A DNA stretch of 10,442 bases from Rickettsiella sp. GTDB taxonomy: Bacteria; Pseudomonadota; Gammaproteobacteria; Diplorickettsiales; Diplorickettsiaceae. A model generated the notes under the pieces. It did not search any database. It worked only from the letters and a program-made list of their open reading frames with translations, and was not told the DNA's origin. Position 1 is the first letter of the stretch, and the number at the start of each line of letters is the position of its first letter. Shown here piece after piece: positions 1-5,273 of the stretch. Both the position numbers and the translations under genes were made by a program. The DNA is taken from assembly GCA_031119195.1 (NCBI GenBank), contig JAVHYG010000020.1, forward strand, positions 1 through 10,442, given 5' to 3'.

Positions 1-2
1 TG

Positions 3-155
3 GCCGCATTAGAGGATAAACAACGAGCAGAGCATGTTTTAAGTGATAAACAAGCCAATATCGATTACGCAAAGGCAATGGCAGAGTTAGCGCAAGCGGT
101 GGGGCAATTACAAGCAATTGCTAAATTAAAGAAAAAAGCAACTGGGAAACGTTAG
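3..155 (+). CDS. atpC: ATP synthase F1 epsilon subunit, C-terminal fragment
   Basis: This is the last 50 codons of a gene that begins before the window. The readable frame starts at base 3. The peptide (AALEDKQRAEHVLSD..., ending ATGKR) matches the helical C-terminal hairpin of the epsilon subunit, including the typical 'DYAKAMAELAQAVGQLQAI' pattern of Ala-rich helices. Epsilon is part of the central stalk of the F1Fo ATP synthase, and its C-terminal helices act as a brake on ATP hydrolysis. The next gene is glmU, the usual neighbour of the atp operon end in gammaproteobacteria, which supports the call. The N-terminal beta-sandwich lies outside the window. Confidence 0.88.
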   Translation, partial: AALEDKQRAEHVLSDKQANIDYAKAMAELAQAVGQLQAIAKLKKKATGKR

Positions 156-225
156 TGATGAAAAAATCGGGTTGTTTAGATCTTATACTTGGATTTTCTA
201 TAAACAAAGCTATCCTGTAATGACG

Positions 226-256
226 GCTCGTCCGCGAGTAAAGACCGGAGCTTTTT
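226..256 (+). promoter_or_regulatory. hairpin overlapping the glmU ribosome binding site (attenuator- or terminator-like)
   Basis: GCTC (226-229) and GTC (230-232) can pair with GAGC (248-251) and GAC (243-245) around a 10-base loop, with CG (246-247) bulged. Five T's follow (252-256). The only Shine-Dalgarno-like bases for glmU, GGAG at 247-250, sit in the right arm, so folding would hide them. A smaller alternative stem, CTCG/CGAG (227-230 with 235-238), would leave GGAG free. The structure could be a leaky terminator between atpC and glmU or a translation switch. Pairing is read by eye and is short, so confidence is low. Confidence 0.35.
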
Positions 257-260
257 AACA

Positions 261-1664
261 ATGAAATCAAGCAAATTAAATCGCGATAAAAATTCACTTG
301 ATGTCATCATTCTGGCGGCTGGTCGTGGCAAGCGTATGCATTCGAATTTGTCTAAAGTATTACATGAGCTTGCTGGAAAGCCGTTACTACAGTATGTTGT
401 AGAGACGGTTAGTCAATTAAACCCACATGCTATTTATACAGTCTACGGAAATGGTGGAAGCCAAGTACCTGATTATTTAGCGTATTTAGATGTCATCTGG
501 GTAAAACAAAAAAAAATTTTAGGTACGGGCCATGCTGTTGCACAAGCAATCCCAAAAATCGAGAATGAAGCTAGCCAAGTGCTAATTTTGCTAGGAGATA
601 CACCTTTAGTTAATATTACTACTTTAAAAAAATTAATTCACCACACCAATTCTAATGAAATCGGTTTGATTACCGTAATCACGACGCAACCTTTTGGTTT
701 AGGTCGAATTTTACGTAATAAACAAGGAAAAGTAATTCAAATAGTTGAAGAAAAAGAAGCAACATCTGAGCAAAAAAAGATACAAGAAGTAAATAGTGGG
801 ATTTTTTATGTTCCCTTAAGATTATTAACACAATGGCTTCCAAAACTTAAAAAAATGAATGCACAAGGTGAATATTACTTAACGGATATTATTGAAATGG
901 CAGTTCAAGAAAAGATTAATGTGAAAACGGTTTTATCTGACATTGAAGGCGAAATGCAAGGCGTTAATGATAGAGTACAGCTTGCCAAACTTGAACGCTA
1001 TTATCAACAAAAGCAAGCAGAAAACCTGATGTTGAAAGGATTGACTTTGCGAGATCCAAGTCGTTTTGATTTACGCGGCGAATTGGTGGTTGAAAAGGAT
1101 GTGATTATCGATATCAATGTCATCATAGAAGGAAAAAACAGGATTGGAACAAATAGTTTCATTGGACCAAATACAACACTGAAAAATGTAGAAATTGGTA
1201 CAGATGTAAAAATTAAAGGTTATTGCGTAATAGAAGATACTGTTATAGGTGATAATTGTATTATTGGTCCTTTTGCGCGGATTCGGCCGGGCACAATGTT
1301 AAAAAATAATGTTCACGTCGGTAACTTTGTTGAAGTTAAAAATAGCGAAGTTCAAGCAAAAACAAAGATTAACCATCTCAGTTATATAGGCGATGCAACT
1401 ATTGGACAAAATGTAAATATTGGCGCAGGTACTATTACCTGCAATTATGATGGTGTTAAAAAACATCCCACTACTATTGAAGATGATGTATTTATTGGTT
1501 CGAATACATCGTTGGTTGCTCCTATTCGAGTAGGCAAAGGTGCAACGATAGGCGCCGGGTCTACTTTAAACAAAAATGTTCCTGCAGAAAAACTAACCCT
1601 TAACCGCGCAAAAACCCGGACCATCACGAGTTGGAAACGTCCTAAAAATCAAGCTAAAAGCTAA
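261..1664 (+). CDS. glmU: bifunctional GlmU: N-acetylglucosamine-1-phosphate uridyltransferase / glucosamine-1-phosphate acetyltransferase
   Basis: Cytoplasmic enzyme for the last two steps to UDP-GlcNAc: acetylation of glucosamine-1-phosphate with acetyl-CoA, then uridylyl transfer from UTP. The product feeds peptidoglycan and LPS. The 467-residue length is close to the usual ~456. The N-terminal pyrophosphorylase domain carries the nucleotide loop LAAGRGKRM (18-26), K32, LGTGHA (87-92), the metal-binding D113 in GDTPL, and N236 in GVNDR. From about residue 270 a left-handed beta-helix of hexapeptide repeats begins. It contains R342 (RPG), K360, H372, Y375 and NYDG (395-398), matching the acetyltransferase active site. 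The N-terminus is about seven residues longer than in E. coli. The start follows GGAG at 247-250. It lies directly after atpC, the classic order. No missing catalytic residue was seen. Confidence 0.97.
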   Translation: MKSSKLNRDKNSLDVIILAAGRGKRMHSNLSKVLHELAGKPLLQYVVETVSQLNPHAIYTVYGNGGSQVPDYLAYLDVIWVKQKKILGTGHAVAQAIPKIENEASQVLILLGDTPLVNITTLKKLIHHTNSNEIGLITVITTQPFGLGRILRNKQGKVIQIVEEKEATSEQKKIQEVNSGIFYVPLRLLTQWLPKLKKMNAQGEYYLTDIIEMAVQEKINVKTVLSDIEGEMQGVNDRVQLAKLERYYQQKQAENLMLKGLTLRDPSRFDLRGELVVEKDVIIDINVIIEGKNRIGTNSFIGPNTTLKNVEIGTDVKIKGYCVIEDTVIGDNCIIGPFARIRPGTMLKNNVHVGNFVEVKNSEVQAKTKINHLSYIGDATIGQNVNIGAGTITCNYDGVKKHPTTIEDDVFIGSNTSLVAPIRVGKGATIGAGSTLNKNVPAEKLTLNRAKTRTITSWKRPKNQAKS

Positions 1665-1677
1665 TTTTTTGTACTAT

Positions 1678-1702
1678 AAAAATAGGCTTCTGACTATTTT
1701 TT
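1678..1702. terminator. AT-rich bidirectional terminator between convergent genes
   Basis: AAAAATAG (1678-1685) pairs perfectly with CTATTTTT (1694-1701) around an eight-base loop, and one more T follows. The hairpin starts 14 bases after the glmU stop and abuts the stop codon of the minus-strand amidase, the usual place for a shared terminator of convergent genes. The stem has only one G-C pair, so termination may be inefficient. Confidence 0.5.
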
Positions 1703-2476
1703 CTAACTATTAGGGTAATATTTTTCAATTAAGTTATTAAGAATAGCAATAGTTTCTGCATCGGGTTCACCCGAATAATTACTTGATCTAAAATGCATTT
1801 GGAAAGCTTGCAATATAGTCGTTGTTTGTTTATCTAGTTCACCTGTTATTTGGATGCCATAGCCATATTTTAATAAATTTGTTTGTAATTGCTTAATATC
1901 AAGTATATTAGTATGATTTTCCATTTCTTTTTTAACTGCTTTTTGATCAAACCATGCACCAATTCCATTAGCATATAGTTTTTCCCATGGAAATAAAGGG
2001 CCTGGATCAACCTTTCTTCCAGGAGCTATATCACTATGGCCAATAAAACGGGTTGGAAAAATTTGGTAGCGTTCAACAATAATTTTCGCTAATTCAATAA
2101 CGCTTTCGATTTGATAATTAGTAAAAGGGTACCACTTGCGTATCCCCTCTTCATCTTTATAACCCAGATTAACAATTTCTACACCAATGGACGTATCATT
2201 AAGATTTGTCCTATTTTGCCATGTGCTAATGCCTGCATGCCAAGCACGTTCTGATTCTTTAACAAGTTGGAAAATTCTGCGTTCTTTATTTATATTTGTT
2301 TCTGGAATCAAATAATGTGCACTTACCGGATTTTTAGAGGTTCCATCCGTTAAAGTTTTTAATGACTTATCAAGATCTTCGGCTGTGTAGTGCAAAACTA
2401 AAAAGAAAACACGTTGGTTGTAATTAGGCGAAGGGTGAGTTTGATCGATAATTAAATCATCGCTACAAGTTTGCAT
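1703..2476 (-). CDS. AmiD-like N-acetylmuramoyl-L-alanine amidase with C-terminal peptidoglycan-binding domain
   Basis: Zinc amidase cutting the bond between N-acetylmuramic acid and L-alanine in muropeptides. The 257 residues align well with E. coli AmiD (Amidase_2 family). Predicted zinc ligands are H29 (LHYTAED), H147 (GHSDIAPGRK) and D157 (DPGPLFPW); E100 and K155 match the catalytic positions. A peptidoglycan-binding-like helical domain covers about 193-252 (LLKYGYGIQ, AFQMHFR, GEPDAET). E. coli AmiD is an outer-membrane lipoprotein, but this protein begins MQTCSDDLII with no hydrophobic signal or lipobox, so the cell location is unclear: cytoplasmic recycling as for AmpD, or an unusual export route. 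The start is supported by AGGAG seven bases upstream (complement of 2484-2488). It lies 31 bp behind the host-attachment gene and is probably cotranscribed with it. Confidence 0.88.
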   Translation of the reverse strand: MQTCSDDLIIDQTHPSPNYNQRVFFLVLHYTAEDLDKSLKTLTDGTSKNPVSAHYLIPETNINKERRIFQLVKESERAWHAGISTWQNRTNLNDTSIGVEIVNLGYKDEEGIRKWYPFTNYQIESVIELAKIIVERYQIFPTRFIGHSDIAPGRKVDPGPLFPWEKLYANGIGAWFDQKAVKKEMENHTNILDIKQLQTNLLKYGYGIQITGELDKQTTTILQAFQMHFRSSNYSGEPDAETIAILNNLIEKYYPNS

Positions 2477-2507
2477 TTCATTACTCCTTATTTTTATGCT
2501 AATTTTA

Positions 2508-2963
2508 TTATACCTTATTTGAACGAATAATATCCCACCAATTTTCTTTTAAATAATCGATTAAAACTTTAGGATCCGATTCAACAAAATTTTTTTTGAT
2601 GTTCACTAATAAGGATTGTTCGACCTGTTTGTCAAGATTGCTTAATAAGATTCCACCGATATGCGGTGGTGCACATAAAATAAGTTGTTTATAGTCATTA
2701 TTATCTAGCCCTTTTTTCAATAAATCAGCTAAATTTTTTGTGAAGCGAGCCAATTCTACATCATGGGCACTAGTCGTTGCTTGATAAGCGCCTTTCGCAG
2801 AATGCATAGTTTGGTAGTGACCGGGTCTGTCTGAAACTAAGTCTATGTCTTTTAATTGTGCATTTGGATTGTCTAGACATTCCAAGAGATCTAGTTTGTG
2901 CTCCTTGGGTTTATAAGAATAAATATGGGCTAGACTGCTATTTAAACTGATAACCCAAATCAT
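2508..2963 (-). CDS. host attachment family protein (bacterial eRF1-like, baeRF-type fold)
   Basis: A 151-residue protein resembling the family annotated 'protein required for attachment to host cells', since linked to bacterial relatives of archaeo-eukaryotic release factor domains. Visible family features are an N-terminal beta strand (WVISLNSSLAHIYSY, 3-17), SDRPGH (44-49), a helix with ELARFTKNLADLL (70-82), and LILCAPPHIGGILL (94-107) before a C-terminal charged helix. The length is typical. There is no signal peptide or membrane segment, so it is probably cytosolic despite the family name; the true function is unsettled, with translation stress suggested for relatives. The start has AAAGGAGA nine bases upstream and a nearby extended -10 promoter, and it heads a two-gene unit with the downstream amidase. 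Confidence 0.72.
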   Translation of the reverse strand: MIWVISLNSSLAHIYSYKPKEHKLDLLECLDNPNAQLKDIDLVSDRPGHYQTMHSAKGAYQATTSAHDVELARFTKNLADLLKKGLDNNDYKQLILCAPPHIGGILLSNLDKQVEQSLLVNIKKNFVESDPKVLIDYLKENWWDIIRSNKV

Positions 2964-2988
2964 CTTGTTAAATCTCCTTTAAAAGTAA

Positions 2989-2997
2989 AGTATAGCA
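2989..2997 (-). promoter_or_regulatory. extended -10 promoter for the host-attachment/amidase unit
   Basis: On the minus strand the bases read TGCTATACT: a TATACT hexamer (2989-2994) preceded by TGN, the extended -10 form that needs little -35 help. The -35 position at 17-bp spacing (3012-3017) reads AGTACA, a poor match. The hexamer lies 25 bp upstream of the start codon. The edge of the 13-bp inverted repeat at 3014-3045 overlaps the -35 position. Confidence 0.55.
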
Positions 2998-3013
2998 GGC
3001 TCTTTACTCATTG

Positions 3014-3052
3014 TACTTAAAATTGCATAACCGCAATTTTAAGTATTTTTTT
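3014..3052 (+). repeat. perfect 13-bp inverted repeat with 3' T-tract
   Basis: TACTTAAAATTGC (3014-3026) and GCAATTTTAAGTA (3033-3045) are exact reverse complements around the loop ATAACC, followed by seven T's (3046-3052). Read on the plus strand this is a textbook intrinsic terminator, yet no plus-strand gene precedes it: both flanking genes are on the minus strand. On the minus strand there is no T-tract after the stem. It could end an unannotated antisense or small RNA, block plus-strand transcription, act as an operator at the adjacent promoter, or belong to a dispersed palindromic element. Confidence 0.6.
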
Positions 3053-3130
3053 CGCGATGGAGATTTTTGAGGAAAAATCGCGATTTTCCTGAAATGACAT
3101 GCACAAGTTTTGCATGTACATCATGTGATG
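3052..3130. repeat. cluster of overlapping inverted repeats in the intergenic region
   Basis: Several dyads are packed into about 80 bases: TCGCGAT (3052-3058) with ATCGCGA (3077-3083); GATTTTT (3062-3068) with AAAAATC (3073-3079) around GAGG; AGGAAAA (3070-3076) with TTTTCCT (3084-3090); ACATGCA (3097-3103) with TGCATGT (3111-3117); and CATCA/TGATG (3119-3130). The stems at 3062-3079 and 3070-3090 share bases and cannot form together. With 3014-3052 this fills most of the 226-bp gap between genes. No convincing coding frame was found; the minus-strand frame across it encodes only low-complexity sequence. A dispersed palindromic element or structured RNA is possible. Confidence 0.5.
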
Positions 3131-3151
3131 GAATAGGGCTAACAATGAATG

Positions 3152-3177
3152 AAAAAAGTTCGTAGCTTTAAATACGA
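3152..3177 (-). terminator. weak intrinsic terminator after the sodC-amidase unit
   Basis: On the minus strand, 13 bases past the amidase stop codon, TCGTA (complement of 3173-3177) can pair with TACGA (3160-3164) around an eight-base loop. AC and six T's follow (complement of 3152-3157). Position and T-tract fit a terminator, but the stem is only five base pairs. Confidence 0.4.
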
Positions 3178-3189
3178 GTGGTATGTGGA

Positions 3190-4596
3190 TTAAGGAAATA
3201 AAGGAGATGCTTGCCATCCACCCAATAAGCTTTCAATTTTCTTTCCAATCGTTAATGCGAGGACATCATGCCAAGGTTTAGTAATGACCTGCAAACCAAT
3301 CGGTAAACCCTCTGAAGAAGTGCCACAACGTATGCTTAAAACTGGCCAACCCATCAAATTGTAAATATTTAAATAACTGAAATCATGTCCTTCAATAAAA
3401 GCTCGACCATGTTTTTTTGCCGGCGTAGCGGCTACAGGACAAAGAATAGCGTCATATTGGGAAAAGAAATTTTCTAATGCAAATCGCAATTGATCAATGC
3501 GCCGTAAACGTTGATTTAATTCAGTGACTGAAAATTCGCAGTTACGTGCGATAGCCAAAAATTCATGAACAAGGTTCGACGGTTTTTTTATCTCAAGCCG
3601 ATTGAGTAAGTTTTTTAAACCAAGTCCTTTATCTCCAGCTAAAAAAAAAGTTTCTGTAATAAGCATGTAAAGTTCGGTAAGATGAGGTGGGCACTCGGCT
3701 TTAAGTTGTGCTACTTCGGGTTTTAGAGCATCTATTGTCTGCAACATTGTTCGTAGCGTGTCTTTATTAGGCGTGACAACGCCATTGTCAACATAGAACG
3801 TAACACGCAGTGATTTTAAGTTGCTTGAAAAATTTTTTTTTATTTGGATAGGTATAATATCTGGATCGCGATGATCAGGTCCTACTAAGATCGGTAAAAT
3901 TAAGCGAATATCGTCGACAAACCTAGCCATAGGACCAAACGTAGTCAATGGTCCCATTAAGCCACGTCCATCATTAGGAATATTTCCTGTTGAGGGAATT
4001 AACCCACGAGTTGGTTTTAAACCAACAATTCCCGTATTGTGTGCAGGTAATCTAATACTTCCACCGCCATCTGTTCCCAAACCAAATGCTGTTCCACCCG
4101 CAGCTATAATGGCCGCTTCACCGCCGCTACTTCCTCCTGGCGTACGATTTAGATCGTAGGGGTTACAAGTTTTTCCATAGCGATCATTATTCGTTTCATA
4201 AGCAATATTAAATTCAGGAACATTGCTAATTCCTACAATGATAGCGCCTGCTGTTTTTAGTCTTGCTACGACTGTGGCATCTTCACTAGCGAGAAAATGA
4301 TAAGCTGTGCTTCCTTTGGTAATAATATAATCTTTAACTTTGCAACAATCCTTAATGGTGATGGGTAAACCATGTAAAGCTCCAATAGCTTGATTTTTTG
4401 AAATTTTTTTATCAGCAATTTTTGCTTTTTGCAATGCTTTTTCTGGGGCTAAATGTTGAACAATGGCATTAAGTTTAGGATTGACAGAAGCGATGCGATC
4501 TAAATAAATTTGCATAAGCTCTGTACAGGAAATTTCTTTTTTTTTAATGCGCTGTACTAATTGTTTTGCAGAAGAAAAATAGATTTCAGAACTCAT
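3190..4596 (-). CDS. amidase signature family hydrolase
   Basis: A 468-residue serine amidase with the Ser-cisSer-Lys triad. K82 is in LPITIKDCC, the cis-Ser S156 is in TPGGSSGGEAA, and the nucleophile S180 is in GTDGGGSIRLPA; the 24-residue gap between the two serines matches characterised members such as FAAH and malonamidase E2. The family hydrolyses amide bonds in many substrates, and the sequence alone does not give the substrate. GatA of the tRNA amidotransferase belongs to the same family, but there is no gatB or gatC nearby, so GatA is not favoured. No signal peptide or membrane anchor is seen, so it is probably cytosolic. Only 11 bp separate it from sodC upstream. No clear Shine-Dalgarno precedes its ATG, so translation may depend on coupling to sodC. 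Later family blocks (LCPVAATPA near the C-terminus and GLPIGLQVI) are present, and the gene looks intact. Confidence 0.88.
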   Translation of the reverse strand: MSSEIYFSSAKQLVQRIKKKEISCTELMQIYLDRIASVNPKLNAIVQHLAPEKALQKAKIADKKISKNQAIGALHGLPITIKDCCKVKDYIITKGSTAYHFLASEDATVVARLKTAGAIIVGISNVPEFNIAYETNNDRYGKTCNPYDLNRTPGGSSGGEAAIIAAGGTAFGLGTDGGGSIRLPAHNTGIVGLKPTRGLIPSTGNIPNDGRGLMGPLTTFGPMARFVDDIRLILPILVGPDHRDPDIIPIQIKKNFSSNLKSLRVTFYVDNGVVTPNKDTLRTMLQTIDALKPEVAQLKAECPPHLTELYMLITETFFLAGDKGLGLKNLLNRLEIKKPSNLVHEFLAIARNCEFSVTELNQRLRRIDQLRFALENFFSQYDAILCPVAATPAKKHGRAFIEGHDFSYLNIYNLMGWPVLSIRCGTSSEGLPIGLQVITKPWHDVLALTIGKKIESLLGGWQASPLFP

Positions 4597-4607
4597 ACTA
4601 TACTTTG

Positions 4608-5108
4608 TTATTTTATTACACCACAGGCAATTCTACTACCGCCACCACCTAAGTGTTGAGGAATATCAGAATAATTATCACCACCAGCATGAATGATTAA
4701 TGAATGTTTTTTTAGGTTATTTAAATGTAAACGCGGTGCTAACATGGTAATGGTTGCGTTACCATCATTATTTACTTGTAAAGCAGGAAGATCGCCTAGA
4801 TGGCCTTTTTCATAAGGTCCTAAATGGTGATTAGTATGTTGAGGATCGAAATGATCGCCCGCTGCCTTACCTTCATCCAGACAAGAAGGGTTTTGGTGTA
4901 TATGAAAACCATGAAATCCGGGAGGTAGTCCGTGTAAATTGGGTGTGAATATTACACCTTTAGCTGTTTCTTTTGCTGTAATTGTGCCAATAGCTTTGCC
5001 TAAGCCTTGTTTAGTAGTGAGAGTCATTGGAATAGTAATATCAGCCAATACAGAGCAATTGAACAAAAAGCAAACAGCAGCTAGTGTATATTTGATACGT
5101 TTAAGCAT
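4608..5108 (-). CDS. sodC: periplasmic Cu,Zn superoxide dismutase
   Basis: Converts superoxide to hydrogen peroxide and oxygen in the periplasm, often a defence against host oxidative burst. The chosen start gives 166 residues; the open frame extends 22 codons upstream, but this ATG has AAGGA five bases before it (complement of 5114-5118) and opens a good Sec signal peptide: MLKRIKY, a hydrophobic core, and likely cleavage after SVLA before DITIP. Copper ligands are H69 and H71 (GFHIHQNPSC), bridging H86 (GDHFDPQ) and H140 (IIHAGGDNY). Zinc ligands are H86, H95, H103 and D106 (GHLGDLP). C76 and C162 are placed for the conserved disulfide. The C-terminal GGGGSRIACGVIK is typical. It is first in a unit with the downstream amidase, transcribed from the divergent promoter region near 5200-5227. 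Confidence 0.95.
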   Translation of the reverse strand: MLKRIKYTLAAVCFLFNCSVLADITIPMTLTTKQGLGKAIGTITAKETAKGVIFTPNLHGLPPGFHGFHIHQNPSCLDEGKAAGDHFDPQHTNHHLGPYEKGHLGDLPALQVNNDGNATITMLAPRLHLNNLKKHSLIIHAGGDNYSDIPQHLGGGGSRIACGVIK

Positions 5109-5199
5109 CTTTATCCTTGCAATGTTAAAGATGGAGTATAGCTCTTTTCTGACACTTATACACATTTGGTGCATAGAGTAACAGATTTATTTTTGAGAT

Positions 5200-5227
5200 A
5201 TTATTTAAGCATTTTTTAAGTTGTTAA
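5200..5227 (-). promoter_or_regulatory. probable sigma70 promoter of sodC
   Basis: On the minus strand TTAACA (complement of 5222-5227, 5 of 6 to TTGACA) is followed after 16 bp by AATAAT (complement of 5200-5205, 5 of 6 to TATAAT). Transcription would start near 5192 inside the left arm of the inverted repeat, about 85 bp before the sodC start codon. In AT-rich DNA such matches arise by chance, so confidence is moderate. Confidence 0.5.
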
Positions 5228-5234
5228 ATATAAT
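5205..5234 (+). promoter_or_regulatory. probable promoter of the 592-residue orphan gene
   Basis: A perfect TATAAT -10 lies at 5229-5234; the best -35 is TTAAGC at 5205-5210 with an 18-bp spacer, a weak match. Transcription would begin near 5241 in the right arm of the inverted repeat, about 33 bases before the ATG. It occupies the same DNA as the sodC promoter on the opposite strand, so the two would compete for polymerase. Confidence 0.45.
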
Positions 5235-5273
5235 ATCTCAAAAATAAATCTTACATATCAATTGGATAAAATA

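Larger units (their letters stand above)
5183..5251. repeat. perfect 22-bp inverted repeat between divergent genes
   Basis: The left arm (5183-5204, beginning AGATTTATTTTTGAG) and right arm (5230-5251, ending CAAAAATAAATCT) are exact reverse complements over 22 bases, separated by 25 bases. The pairing extends inward by a few more A-T pairs if two bases of the right side (AT) are bulged. The dyad sits between sodC and the plus-strand orphan gene and overlaps the best promoter elements for both, so it could be a shared operator, a 5'-leader hairpin, or a small palindromic insertion. The loop contains no gene. Confidence 0.8.

Noticed and set aside
172..216. Possible promoter for glmU (TTGGAT at 190-195 region with TATCCT at 211-216)
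   Set aside because: Both hexamers are poor matches; read-through from the atp operon is at least as likely.
1445..1627. Minus-strand 60-codon frame inside glmU
   Set aside because: Shadow of the hexapeptide-repeat region of glmU.
3017..3217. Minus-strand 66-codon open frame across the palindromic spacer
   Set aside because: It overlaps the 3' end of the amidase gene and is composed largely of the inverted repeats; no ribosome binding site or protein-like pattern.
3190..4596. Annotation as GatA, tRNA amidotransferase subunit A
   Set aside because: The shared amidase signature is not specific, and gatB/gatC are absent from the neighbourhood.
5109..5174. 22-codon upstream extension of sodC
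   Set aside because: The internal ATG at 5108 has a good Shine-Dalgarno and opens a standard signal peptide; the extension would bury it.
4939..5181. Plus-strand 80-codon frame opposite sodC
   Set aside because: Antisense to the well-supported sodC coding region and its signal peptide; a shadow frame.
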